Below, piece after piece: positions 11,966 through 23,186 of a DNA stretch of 64,000 nucleotides (position 1 is the first letter of the stretch; the number at the start of each line of letters is the position of its first letter). The notes under the pieces are model-generated. The model had not been told where the DNA came from. It made no database searches and saw nothing but the letters and a program-made list of their open reading frames with translations. A program made the translations under genes and the position numbers. Source of the DNA: Ophiosphaerella korrae (taxonomy: Eukaryota; Ascomycota; Dothideomycetes; Pleosporales; Phaeosphaeriaceae); contig JALNQF010000015.1 in assembly GCA_028456385.1 (NCBI GenBank), positions 390,518-454,517 of the forward strand, given 5' to 3'.

Positions 11966-13507
11966 ATGCACGCCGGCTTGAAAGTCTGTAAACTTTCTTG
12001 CACAGCATCACTTTCTCTTCCTGGCGTCCAATTCCGCCCGAGGCCACTGTCCATGTCGCTATGCTCGCATGCAATTCGAAAGATAACGCATTCACATGCC
12101 CCTACACCTAGATCATTGCTGCCGTTCTTGTACCAGACCACTACCATACAACAATGGAGACCTGCCACACGGCTGGCTGCGCACCGCACCTTCGCATCAC
12201 GGTCAAAGTCAGGCACCGACGTACCATTAGACGAATGGCTCAGTAATGATGATATGGAATCTACACATAGCGCCTCGCCAAACAAGCATTATATGCCGCA
12301 AACTTCGCATCGTACCTTTGTGCCACGATCAGATTTCCTAGAAGACATACCATTCGAAGATAACTTTGGGAATCGGTCCTCACCCGTGTCCGAAACCCCT
12401 TCTGCACACAAAACAACTATGACCAGCACCGAGCGAGCGGCATTTGAGAAGCTGTACAAAACATTCAATACTCAGGGCCAAGGACGATCAAAGGACGAGA
12501 GTGGAGAACATGAGGAGCTGGATCAGATAGCGGATGAGTACTGGGAAGATGATGAAGATGCCTCAGATAATGTGGTCGATCGAGCGGTTTTCGATGCGGT
12601 GTTACGTGGTCCACAACGGCCGGGTAATGTGGACAAAGACAAGATTGGTACTGAAAATGAACAAGAGTATGACGACCCGAAGAAGGCACGAATCATGGCA
12701 GAAAGGAGGGAACTTCGGTTAGAAAAGATGCAAATTAAAAGGCATTGCCAAGGAGAATACCAACGGGTCGTCCATCTGTTCGAGGCTGCCCAGACAGATG
12801 ATGAGCTTTGGAAAATCCTTGAACGCGAGGTCTTCAACCAATTACGCTCAATAAACTTCGATAAAGCCAATCCAACGAAACTTCCTCCTATTGGTGCGCG
12901 GACAGTTATGTGGGGCCCTCCAGGCACTTCTAATACGGTTGACCGGCGCGTTCTTTTTCGAAACTCTTCCCGAAACATTGTTAAAGCTCTCATGGTCCTG
13001 CGCGAGAACTTCCCTGCCTCTCCCCTCCCCTTCAACATTGTGCCCTCTCTAAAAGCCATCGGTCGCGCACCCTACGCTCTCTGTGTCACAACAACTCTTT
13101 ACAAACTTCTCATCCGAGCAGCGTGGATACAACAATCCTCATATACCCTCATTGACGAAATTCTCTGTGACATGGATGCCAATGTCATATCCTTTGACTT
13201 TAGCATTTTGGCCCTTCTGGATAGCATCATCACTGAGCATGAGCAGGCAAGGGGTGGCTCATTTGGTCAGGAACTACAGAAGTTGTTCAGCATGGATATG
13301 CAACTTGAGGGTCTAACCAAAGTCACGGAGTGGAGAAACCTCATAGCAGAAAGGTTAGGTGTACAAAGTTACAGGAAACAGCAATGGATGCCAGGCGATC
13401 ATGAAAAGAAGCCTAGTAGTAGAGTATTGGGTAAGTTTAGGGGCACGGAGGTTATTAATGACTTGCTTGAGAGAGCGGATTCTGTGGGGTACATCCAACG
13501 CCAGTAA
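11966..13507 (+). CDS. Probable mitochondrial protein, Mtf2/Nam1-like
   Basis: Single exon, 513 residues from ATG 11966 or 484 from ATG 12053. The N-terminus is rich in Ser, Arg and His without acidic residues up to an RTFASRS segment, which looks like a mitochondrial presequence. Then come an acidic stretch (EYWEDDEDASDN), a basic helical region (KKARIMAERRELRLEKMQ) and a C-terminal domain of about 270 residues with hydrophobic helices. The overall plan, an acidic linker and a C-terminal alpha domain with EWRNLIAERLG near the end, fits the fungal Mtf2-like family, which acts in mitochondrial RNA processing and translation coupling. The family assignment is from memory of the pattern, not a search; mitochondrial targeting is better supported than the function. 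Confidence 0.6.
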   Translation: MHAGLKVCKLSCTASLSLPGVQFRPRPLSMSLCSHAIRKITHSHAPTPRSLLPFLYQTTTIQQWRPATRLAAHRTFASRSKSGTDVPLDEWLSNDDMESTHSASPNKHYMPQTSHRTFVPRSDFLEDIPFEDNFGNRSSPVSETPSAHKTTMTSTERAAFEKLYKTFNTQGQGRSKDESGEHEELDQIADEYWEDDEDASDNVVDRAVFDAVLRGPQRPGNVDKDKIGTENEQEYDDPKKARIMAERRELRLEKMQIKRHCQGEYQRVVHLFEAAQTDDELWKILEREVFNQLRSINFDKANPTKLPPIGARTVMWGPPGTSNTVDRRVLFRNSSRNIVKALMVLRENFPASPLPFNIVPSLKAIGRAPYALCVTTTLYKLLIRAAWIQQSSYTLIDEILCDMDANVISFDFSILALLDSIITEHEQARGGSFGQELQKLFSMDMQLEGLTKVTEWRNLIAERLGVQSYRKQQWMPGDHEKKPSSRVLGKFRGTEVINDLLERADSVGYIQRQ

Positions 13508-13987
13508 TCTAGTGCTCAGCAAATATGTGGTGGGAAATGGGCCTGTGAGCAGCGAATCTTTGTGATATCAATAATAGTTCTCAAAGCATCTCGAAGAATC
13601 CAAATTTGAACACATAGGTCGTCATCATGTGATTGTTTTCAATAATGTTGAAAGGAAGGAAAACTGCCGCCACCTTGAATGAAGCGAAACAGTCACATGT
13701 TGCCGTTGAACCGGGAACGGGTTTAACAGCATTGTAGTCCGAAGGAGAGAAGTGAAGGTAGATGATGATCAGGGCGATATAATCTACATGTAGCTTACTC
13801 TATACCCCACAAATGACTATTGAAAACAACTCCAAATACGTCAGTCTCCTCCTCCCCGGCCCATCGCTCCCATACATCATCACAATCCCCGCTAAATGCA
13901 CGAAGACGTAGCAATTAAACCAAAATATGCATAATCCTACACTGACATGAATTCAACTGCGCCTTACCATGCATGCATCCCTAAAAT
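13508..13987. other. Convergent intergenic spacer
   Basis: About 480 bp between the 3' ends of the Mtf2-like gene and UBR1. No open frame, repeat or RNA gene is supported; it is presumably two 3' UTRs. Confidence 0.55.
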
Positions 13988-16900
13988 CTACAAACTCTCC
14001 CACCCACCATTGTTGATTTCACCCTCTAACCTTCTTGCCACCAAGCTCTGGATGCCACCCTCTAACCACACCTTCCTCAGCAGTGCATCATAGCGCTTCT
14101 GATTCAAGAATAACTGATGATGCCGGCGCAGAGTCGGATCCACCTCACCGTGTTTATCAAGGTAGGGCGCAACAGCCCAGGCACCATGGTCCAAGTTGAG
14201 AAAGAGAACCATGCATTTGCGGATGTGAATGAAGAGTCCGATTTGGCCGCCGCATCTGTATGATGTTAGTGTGTTATTTTTGTTTTATCGAGTATATAAA
14301 TTTACTTGGCTAGATGTTGGTTGCATCCCCCGCGATGTTTGTCCGTCATGCAGCATACGGCCTGGCTGCACATGATTTCTCCGCAAAACAAGCAAAGCGC
14401 TGGATCGGTCAGTTCTTTGCCGGTGGTTGGGCACCTGCGGCGTATCGCTTCGTCGGTAAGGGCGTCGTAGTTTTTGGGTAGGCCAATGAGCTCGAAGATT
14501 GCCGGGTGGGAGAGTGATATGGTTGGCTTGAGAGGTATATTGCCTGCTTGTACCCACAGCAGGTGCCGGAGCCAGCCACCAACGATGGAGCGAGTCGTAT
14601 ATGCGGCTGGCGTTCTACTTGCGAAAGAAGCGAAAACCTCATTGAGCAAGGGTAACTTGAGAAGTGGGGAAAGACGTGCGAGCTCGGGTTCGTCGATACG
14701 CTCAAATGGAATACTGGGTAACTCAACTCCATAACGAACGTGCATAAGTATGGCGGCTTTGCGAACAAATGGTAACGCATAAGTTGATACCATAGTATAG
14801 ATGAAGTAGAGGAAGTTGGGGTCCCTAAAGCGAGTAGGGACGGGCATGTTGTCAATATCTAGCGAGGCTGGAGAGTCGCTCATTGTACTTATGTTGTAAA
14901 CGATGCAGACGAAGAAGAGCAGGTTGTTTAGCTGATCTGGGGAAACGAAGCCGTTGTTGACCTTGTCGGCATCGATAAAACGCTCTGGGTGTTGAAAGTA
15001 ACCTTGGGAAGACGTAGTTTCTTGCGATTCTAGCACCATGTCGGACGAGAATATGTGTATAACCCGAACAATCTCTGCCAAGTAGCAAAGGCGCATCACG
15101 TGGTGTATATCGAGATTGGAGTCTGAAGCCGCACCGACTGCGCACTCCGAGAGAAAGATAAAAGGATCCTGGCAAATCAGAGGGGCGATACCCTTCAGAT
15201 CGAAGCTTAGGGCCTCCGGGTCAAAGATGCCAGGATGACCGACAAATAGCTGGCGGGACTGCCGGCGCTGGCTCTCAGTATATTCCTCCATGGTCTTGGT
15301 AGGCTCGTTGTTTCGAAGACTACCAACAGCGATATACGAGGATACGGTCTCTGAAAATACGCGCAGATGTGTCAAAGTTTGTGGCGAAATCTTGTCAATC
15401 AATGTGCCCCTAGCGGAATCTAAAAGCACACCACGCTGAGCAATCTCTACAGCTGCAATGGAGTTACCTAGGGCTTGTGCGAGCGAATCCGTATGTGTCA
15501 GATCTTCCACAGCGGCAGATGGGGTATGTGGATAAACAAAATTCGAATGGATACCATTTGCACGGAAAGTGTCTTTTAGTCTTTGATAGACTTTGACCAG
15601 CTCTAACATTGGGAAGTTTGGTAATAAGACCGGGCTGTTTTCGTTAGACAGCACGCCTGGTGTCTGTGATTCATCTTGTGGTACGCCCAGAAAAGCCGGA
15701 ACTGTGAAACGGGGTGGCTGCTGTTGCATAATTGCTTGTGGGGCTGCTAACGCTACCTGAGTCAAATTGAGCAGATCAGGAAGCCGACTACTAAGAGGTT
15801 GAATAAAATCTCGTTCACCGTAATCATAGAGCGCTTTCTGGTTATGAGTGAGATCCACAGGCGCTTTCCCGGAAGACCCTTCCATATTTCGGTAAGTTGA
15901 GACGAGATGTATCTGGATCCAATCCTCAAATGATACTCTTGTCTCCAATACACCAGGGTGGACGACTTTTTTTGGTTTCCAGATAATTGGCAAGAACATA
16001 TTACCGAGAGCTTTACAGAGGGGACACATGAACTCCTTCAAGTTAGGTCGTTCGGGGTGGTTCCTTGCTATTTGACTAACATGTCGCCGTTGAGTTGCTT
16101 GAAGATAAACCTCAAAACAAGTATAGTGCATAATATGGCCACAGCCAGTAGTAACCGGACCTGATTTGAGATGTATGTGGGGGAAGCCCCTGCCTAAACC
16201 TTGCCTCTCAGTAGTCATACGTTGGCCAGCAGCCGATACTTTCTCGATTATGCGTCGGTTCTTGCCAGATACTCCGAAAGGTCGGATGTCATCGGCAGAT
16301 CGATCCAGACTTATGGGAGTCTGTGTCACCTCATCTATCCAATCCTCATCTTGTAGATCAGTCTGCCGTAATATTCTACTCTCAGAAACGTAGCCAAAGG
16401 TACCGTAGAGTCGCTGTTCATCGGTGTCTTCTTGACATAATATGCAAGTACCAGATGGGTACTTTATCGTTTTCTCTTGTTCTAAGAGTCCGCCGGTTTC
16501 GTCTTCCAGATCGCTGAAATCATCCTCACCCCAATCGAAGTCTTGGCTCGCCATAAACTTGCCCTGCTGCTCTTTGAAAGCTGCCATGACCTTTGCCTGC
16601 CTCTCCAAAGCTTGCTTTTTCTTTAGCTCCTTCTCCTGGAGGGCAAAGCTAGATGGTGATGCTGTATCCATCCTATCAGTTGGCATGTTGAGCGCTACAG
16701 CAGCGATGATAAATGAATTCTGTTGACGTTGTTTGAGCCTGTGAAGTATCAGGTTGATCTTGGGCTCACATGCTTTGAAAGCTTCCTTCTCTTGAAGAGC
16801 TCTGAGAATAGAGAGGATGGTTGGATGTTCAGGTATTCCCATGTTGGCATGCTTTGTAAGCACTGACGTGACGAACGAGTCCGGAGTATCTTGAGACCAG

Positions 16901-19900
16901 TCATGCTCTTTGCTCTTGTCTTCGAGGACTGCGACAAGTAACAACTGAAGGGCAAATTGGATGTATGCCTCCACACGTGTTGCAGGTATATTTGGTGTAA
17001 TGACTGCAGCTCTCAGTCCATAGCCTAAAAGGTAATATATGATCTGTGTGAAAAGTGGTGTACGCGTAAAAGCCGAAAGATTTTGAAAGAGTCCGGATGG
17101 AATTGGACGAAGTTTCGGCTCGTAGACGATATCACTTGCTTGCTTCCCAGTTTTCTTTGCTGTGTAGTTCTTGTAAATCGTTTCTGCTTCTTCGCGTTGA
17201 TTGCGGTTGTATTGATGAAGGTAGGGATCAACCAACTCAAGATATTGATCTTTTAGCTCAAAAGTGCCACTGTCAGACAAACCCTCTGGAGCCCGGAATC
17301 GAGTCATCTCCTCAATGACGGCAGGAAACTCATCCATATTTTGTATCCGGTCAGATAGTCGTAGGGTCATTTCTGAGTGACAGAGTGGCTTGAAGCAGAG
17401 AACATGAGCAATGTCTCTACGCATTGCTGTCAGATGCGACTCATTGTTCTCCTCTAAGGGTACCAATGACGAACGCTCACTGAGAATGACGATGAGTAGA
17501 TGCATGAAGTCCTCGACCACGTCAATTGCTTGACTGTCTTCAAAACCATGCTGGCTGGCCTCGTAATTTCCGGTCATCCAGCCTATTAGGCCATAACGGT
17601 CGATCATTGTAGCAAGAAAGACCGATGGGTTACATAAGACCAGCGCAGACTGAAGGAGAAAGACGTCTCGTTGATGTGAGACATCCCTCTGTGATACACT
17701 CCGGTACTGTGTCATTTGATGTCGAAGTGTAATTCCATTTCTAACCCATATTCCAGCCCTCATTTGTGCTAGCCATGCGCAAACCCGGAGTGGAAAATCA
17801 AATACTGCAAGAAGATACTCTGGTGGTTCATGCACAGGGATTGAGACACTTGCTGGATTGAAATCTGCCTGAAGCTCATTGTGGGAATAAAGAAGTAGGT
17901 CAAGCATTTGTTCTTGAGGCATACTTCGGGCTTTATCAATCAACCAAGACAGGGTATAGTGAAGCGCGTGATGAAAGCTCATGGGTTCTTTGGCGACGAT
18001 GTAGTCAACAATCTTGTATGATGGCCCGAAAAAGGTGGATGGTTCAGCATCAAATTCAAGGACTTCTAGAGTCTTGAACCTTGTCTCTTCTTTTAGCTCT
18101 GTCTGGTCGAAACGCCGTCGCTCCGCGCCTAGAGAGCTGATAATTACCACCTTGGCTGCTGCTCGTATCGCGCGGCGTATATTGGTAGGATCTTCATCGC
18201 GTCTCCACGCAAACGATTCGGCAAAATGTCTACATAGTTTGTTGATCTCTCGAGTGATAAGTGAGGCACTTATCCAGGCTTCAGACTCAAATTCCAAATG
18301 CTCGCCAATAGCGCGAACGTTGGGACATATGCCCTGGTGAAGCTTCACCAGATCCAAGAATTGTAACAAGTATCGGTCTTCTACGCGTATCCGTTCTTGG
18401 ACGAATTCTGAGCCGAGAAGATATTTCATGTCGAGGAAGAAATGATACATGCGTCGGTTTGTGACTGCGCCTTGCTCGAAGGCCAAAGTCGCTTTTGGGT
18501 CTATGCTGGAGGGATAGCCAACTTGACGTGTGGTCAAGAAGGTGTAGAGTATAGCCATTAGATTTGTAAGAAAATTGCCACGCTCAACAACTTCAGATGT
18601 GATGGACGGCGTAGTCAACATCTGAAGGGAGAGGTTGATGATGGAGTGATCTGGCTCGCGATCCGCAATCAGATAAAGTTGTGCTAGAGCAGTATACACG
18701 CCCGCGAAACGTAGGCTTAGAAGACGCTTAAACTGGGGTATCGTGACCACGGTGCTGATGAACACATCCCGTACTCCTACACGCAATTGTTTCCACATGC
18801 GTAAGTCGTACAGGATGAGATGGTCGAGTCTTAACCGCTGCCACAGATCTTCGTGAGCAGGAGTCCCTGGTTTCTTGCCAAAGCTTTCAGGTTTCTCTAG
18901 CCAGTACTTGGGTGGCCGTGATAGCCTCAGTGGCAACGATCTGCTTAACGGAGTCTCTGGCACCTGCATCATCGGCTCAACATGACTAAGAGTTGGAGCT
19001 CCCATTGGTTCGCTGTCGGACTCTGCAGGTGTAATGCTCTGTTCAGGTTGTCCTCGTTGTGGAGGGGGTGGGGGCGGTGGAGGAGGATATCCCGCCATGG
19101 TCGCCTCGGAAACTTCAAGTGCCTCATCTGCACTTTCATAGACTTCCATTTCGACATCTCCGTCATTGTCCTGAGCGCCGACCTCGTCAATGTCCATATC
19201 ATCACCGCCGTCTGCGGCGCCGTCGCCATCGCCATCGCCATCGCCATCGCCATCGCCATCGTCTTCTTCTTCGTCGTCGTCCGATGCCGTTGTGTCGTCA
19301 TTTGTATCGGTGCGTCGCCGGCGAATTCTAACAATCTGAGCATGTCGCCGCATTGGCAGCAGTCCATAGAAGCTATTGACCCCAGCCTCCTTATCCTCCC
19401 ATTCGTGGTCATCGAGGCCGTCTTTCCCAATACTCTGGTTGGAAGCTTCGCTGCCAACGCGCCAGGGCTTTAGGAGCTCTTCACAGATAGTGTGTCGAAG
19501 CACTTGGTTATTGTCACCAACGCTGCAGCCTGCAATATCGGCAATCCACTCGACCAGGGCGCCAGCCATTTGCTCGCGGAAAGTGTCCCGGGCCGATCGA
19601 ATGGTGACGGTCAACTTGATTTCTTCGATGATCTTCGCCATGCGCAGGAGCTCTTTCAGATCGGTCCGGTATACGACGGCGCAGCGGCCGACGTCGTTAA
19701 CCTCGTTCGCCTTGGCCAGGCCAAAAGCCATCTTCTGCTTGCATGCACGCGCAACCTGGTCGCGGACGTCGTTGACAGTGTGCTTCTCGTCGTTCCAGAG
19801 GACGAGGCAGTATTCCTTGCATTCCTCTGGCTGGTCGCCCGAGTCGTACCACTTGGAGGTAAGGCGCGAGTGCTGCTCGTCCTGCATGACCGACTCCTCC

Positions 19901-20529
19901 GACTTGGGCAAGCGCAGCTGCTCTGGGGAGCAGGAGAAGACGTCGATGAGGTAGTCGAGGGTGCGCGCGAGCGTCATGCGTATGGTATCCAGCAGCTCGT
20001 CCGGGAGCATCGAGGCCTCGCGCGCCTTGCCAGCGGCCTTGGACTGCGGGCCGGTGTCTGGCGAGTGGATGTTGCAGTGGACTGGCTGCACCCAGGCCTC
20101 GTCGTCGCCGCAGTCGCAGCACCCGGAGTTACCAGGCGACACGCTGACGTAGACCTGGTGGCCGTCGTGGTCCGAGGCATCGAAGCAGCGCGCGCAAAGC
20201 ACGCACGTGTCGTCGGCGGTGCATGTCTTGCATCGGTACGTCGCCTCTCCGTTCTTGAAGATGTGGCCGCACGGCTTGCCCCGCGCGGCGGCCGTGTACT
20301 CGGCGCCCTCGATGGCGCCCTGGGAGTCGCGCAGGCTCCACGGCTTCTCTGGGTCGCTCGGCAGGCCGGCGGGGAAGAAGAGGGGCAGGTAGTCGGCGCG
20401 GCCGGCGAGCGAGCGGAAGAGGATCTGGCGCAGCTCTCTGTTGGCCGCCTCGTCGAAGCGGTAGTGGTGGCGCCGGGGCAGGTCGCGAAAGTGGCGGCAG
20501 AGCTCCTGCTCCTGCAGAGAAACGAACAT
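13988..20529 (-). CDS. UBR1: E3 ubiquitin ligase, N-recognin Ubr1
   Basis: Two exons on the minus strand, 20529-14306 and 14255-13988, with a 50-nt intron; 2163 residues. Ubr1 recognises destabilising N-terminal residues and, with an E2, ubiquitinates N-degron substrates for the proteasome. Seen in order: UBR box at about residues 84-155 (GKPCGHIF, CKTCTADDTCVLCARCF, CCDCGDDEAW, HCNIHS); ClpS-like type-2 site at about 245-315 (CLVLWNDEKHTVNDV); an Asp-Gly repeat run near 425-440 coded by six GATGGC copies, plus a run of nine Pro; a RING-H2 region at about 1365-1510 (CILCQED, GCGHIMHYTCF, CPLCKALGN); and the Cys/His-rich C-terminal lobe (CLFCGEIMCSQAVCC) ending in exon 2. The frame stays open 66 codons upstream, but MFVSLQEQE is the better start because the extension is low-complexity. 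Confidence 0.95.
19225..19260. repeat. Coding hexanucleotide repeat (GCCATC)x6 in UBR1
   Basis: Six perfect GCCATC copies on the plus strand read as GATGGC on the coding strand, giving alternating Asp-Gly. They sit in the acidic spacer after the ClpS-like domain. Copy number could vary between strains without changing frame. Confidence 0.9.
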
Positions 20530-21054
20530 GATGCACGCGCGCCAATGTGCCGAGGGCGGGCTGGCGCGGGCGGGTGCACGCACGGCGAGGCCGACGACGG
20601 TCGGGTGTGTGTGTTGCAGAGGCGGCGTGGGCCGGCCGCTTGTAGCTGTCTGTTGTGTTTGTTTTGCGCCGTGCCTGTCGGTGGGGTGGGAGGCGTGGTT
20701 GCAGTCGAGAGGCACCAAGCATGTCATTGCGCCACTCGGAGGGAGACAGTCACCTCACCTCCCCGCCCCTACCGCCCATGGCGGCCCGCCCCCGACCAAC
20801 AAACAGGCGGAGCTGCAAAGGCAACAGAGCAGATGTGGCCGGGAAACACACATGCGTGCCACATGCGTGCCACATGCTGGGCTTGGCCAAATCACGCTTT
20901 TCGCCCATCACGTCCTCGTAGTCGTCGCGGTGATGCATGCTGGATTACACCTCAATGTACAGAGCCTATCTATCTCCCAGCACTCGGCCACGCCGCATGT
21001 CTGTCCGTCTGCCCCTCCCCTTTCCCTATTCTGCGCTGCTGTGCCGCGGCCGCA
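20530..21054. other. UBR1 upstream region and QCR9 3' flank
   Basis: About 525 bp. The minus-strand frame of UBR1 continues open into this region but is Pro/Arg/Ala-rich and probably leader sequence. Direct repeats of CACATGCGTGCCACATGC type occur near 20850-20880. No separate gene is supported. Confidence 0.5.
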
Positions 21055-21492
21055 CTACTCGTCCTCGCCGGCCTGCTCCAAGTATCGCTGCTTGATGTCC
21101 TTCCATTGACGCTGTCCATTGCATTAGCTGCCGCCCTGCTTCGCGCCGCACAGTCACACGTACGCCCTTGTTGACCGCGTCCCAAATCTTTTCTGATCCC
21201 GAGTCGAAGGCTCTGTTGGTCTGTTTAGCACCCTGGCCCGGCTGTTCGCTTTCTCTGCTGGCTGTGACATACAGTTGGAACCCAAAGGCAGTGCCGAAGA
21301 CGGCAAACAACATGGTCGTGTTGCTGCGGAGAACCGCGCTGCAACCCGTGGTCAGTACCGCTGCGCTGGACGGTGCGCTGCCGCGTGCGCAATGGGGGAG
21401 GCGTACTTGTAGACGTTGCCGAGTAACTGCACATGGCTGGCGGTTAGCGCTGCTCGGGTCCACCTGCACTCCAATTGACTTACGCCGGGCAT
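21055..21492 (-). CDS. QCR9: Cytochrome bc1 complex subunit 9 (Qcr9)
   Basis: Five exons on the minus strand: 21492-21484, 21426-21407, 21338-21273, 21212-21164 and 21111-21055, coding 66 residues, the same size as yeast Qcr9. It is a small single-membrane-span subunit of respiratory complex III in the mitochondrial inner membrane. Recognition rests on the family order: NVYNAVLRSNTTML, a hydrophobic span (FAVFGTAFGF), AFDSGSEKIWDAVNKG, and the ending RQWKDIKQRYLEQ. Each junction is GT-AG and restores frame: phases 0, 2, 2, 0 in order. Introns are 52-68 nt and the last has a GCTAAT branch site. Exons of 9 and 20 nt make this gene invisible to simple ORF finding. It is transcribed away from PYM, from a shared 283-bp promoter. 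Confidence 0.93.
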
Positions 21493-21594
21493 TTTGTGTG
21501 CTGTGGGACGGGCCGGGGGGGAATCGCAAACGTAAGAGGGAGAGCTGGCGGTGGTTGTCGACGAAGATGGGATCGAACATGTTGGGCCAGGAGG

Positions 21595-21636
21595 ATTGGC
21601 GGCCCGGGTCACGGCGATCACGCCTCTCCTGATTGG
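21595..21636. promoter_or_regulatory. Two CCAAT boxes in the QCR9/PYM divergent promoter
   Basis: ATTGG occurs at 21595-21599 and 21632-21636, so both read CCAAT in the direction of QCR9, about 105 and 145 bp before its ATG. CCAAT is the target of the HAP/CBC complex, a known activator of respiratory-chain genes in fungi. Use here is inferred from position. Confidence 0.5.
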
Positions 21637-21775
21637 CCCATGGCCTGCTCCACCACAAGAGCCCTCCCACCAGGCTGAGGACGACGTCGACTAGTCAGTC
21701 ACCTCGCTGGTCTCGAAACACGCTCCTTGCTGTGCACCTGCCCATTTTCCTGTCTTGATTCTGCCTCACGCTGCC

Positions 21776-22399
21776 ATGCCGACAGCAGAGACGCCCTCCG
21801 TATCCCGGGCGGGCATCACAACCTCTGCCAGCGGCGAGCGCCATATCCCTTCCTCAGTCCGGGCTGACGGCACCCTCCGCAAGGAAATCAAGGTTCGCCC
21901 CGGCTACCGCCCACCGGAAGATGTCGAGCTCTACAAGAACCGCACCGCCGAGGGCTTTCGCAATAGAGGCAAGGCCGGCGTGCCAGGCGCCGACGGACTC
22001 AAAGCCGACGAAGACCTTAGCAAGCTCAGCCCAGCTGCGAATAAGAACGCCAAGCGCAGAGAGGCGAGGAAGAAGGCCGCTGCCGCCGCCGCCGCCTCTG
22101 ACGGAAAGCATGAGGGAGAAAGCGACAAGGCTGCCGAGAGCCAGCCCGTCGATAGCGCCAGGCCGGCCGAAGCCGCTGCAGAGCCAGAGAAACCCAAGGA
22201 CCCCGAAGCCGAGAAAGAGAAGGAGGCCAAGAAACTCCTCAAAAAACTGAGGCAGGCTAAAGACCTGAAGGATAAGAAGGAGAAGGGCGACAAGCTGCTG
22301 CCAGAGCAGTTCGAAAAAGTCATCAGGATCAATGAGCTGATCCGTCAACTTGAGACACTCGGTTTCGACGCACAGGGAGAAAAGAAGCCAGACACATGA
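21776..22399 (+). CDS. PYM: PYM homologue, partner of Mago-Y14
   Basis: Single exon, 207 residues. PYM binds the Mago-Y14 heterodimer of the exon junction complex through its N-terminus and helps remove the complex from mRNAs on ribosomes. The N-terminal block is clear: GERHIPSSVRADGTLRKEIK followed by VRPGYRPPEDVELYKNR (residues about 20-57). The middle is Ala/Glu/Lys-rich coiled-coil-like sequence, and the C-terminal helix region (LLKKLRQAKDLKDKK, then FEKVIRINELIRQLETLGFD) matches the conserved PYM tail. The start at 21776 (CTGCCATGCC) is preferred over the upstream TTG. It is divergent from QCR9. Confidence 0.88.
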   Translation: MPTAETPSVSRAGITTSASGERHIPSSVRADGTLRKEIKVRPGYRPPEDVELYKNRTAEGFRNRGKAGVPGADGLKADEDLSKLSPAANKNAKRREARKKAAAAAAASDGKHEGESDKAAESQPVDSARPAEAAAEPEKPKDPEAEKEKEAKKLLKKLRQAKDLKDKKEKGDKLLPEQFEKVIRINELIRQLETLGFDAQGEKKPDT

Positions 22400-23186
22400 A
22401 TACAACCACGCCCCATCCAATAAGAGATGTATGTTGTAGTCACTGGCAAAACCAACCTTCCATCACGCCAGTAATCAAGTGTCGAATTGACCGCCGTCAC
22501 ACCATCTGCCACATAGAACAGCAGAAAGCCGTGGAGGGGGTTTTTTTTTTTTTGGCCACACAGGTCTCTCGGATTCCAGGCCAGTTTGCTAGCTGATGCT
22601 TCTTGACAAGGCCATCCGCACTCGAACTGTTGACATGACGGTGCCATTGGCTCTACATAGCACGCCATTAGTATGGCGTATGGCTAGTTCGGGTTGGGTT
22701 GGAGGTGTATGGGTAACATTGCCTGAAAAAAAAAAAAAAAATCACACTACATGCATGCGGTGCATAGCACAATGAGAGCACAATCAACAAAAGAACAAAA
22801 TATCTTTCCATGCTTCACCTGTATTGAAACATTCCGTTTCACACGATGCAGCCAAAGTTACCTTCGCGAACACATCTTTTCTGTCACCACTCTCCTGGCT
22901 TGGCAATCGTCTACCTGAAAGTCAAAGCTGGACCAAAACAATTCTGCAATCTAATAGTGTACAAAAGATAGTTATGGTACATGTGTGCTGATATCAAACA
23001 GCACCCATCAAAGTGCCACAAAAAAACGCCATTTCCGAGACCAATGGGTATAACAAAACGGCATAACAAACACAAGAGGATACGGTTCAGACACGTTTTC
23101 TGCTTACACATCCTGCCCACCCTTTCATACCTTTCCAAGTGGTATCCATCAGCCTCTTCATTGATGGTTTCCTCAGCTGCTATTTC
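22400..23186. other. Convergent spacer PYM/flotillin with homopolymers
   Basis: About 790 bp of 3' flanks. It contains a T13 run at 22541-22553 and an A16 run at 22726-22741 and no supported gene. The homopolymers are probable replication-slippage sites. Confidence 0.6.

Noticed and set aside
20530..20727. 66-codon N-terminal extension of UBR1
   Set aside because: Low-complexity Pro/Thr/Arg sequence; the family-like N-terminus begins at the Met of 20529.
19492..21174. 560-codon plus-strand open frame antisense to UBR1 and QCR9
   Set aside because: It mirrors UBR1 coding DNA and GC-rich codon structure, has no recognised domain and runs across the QCR9 exons and introns on the other strand.
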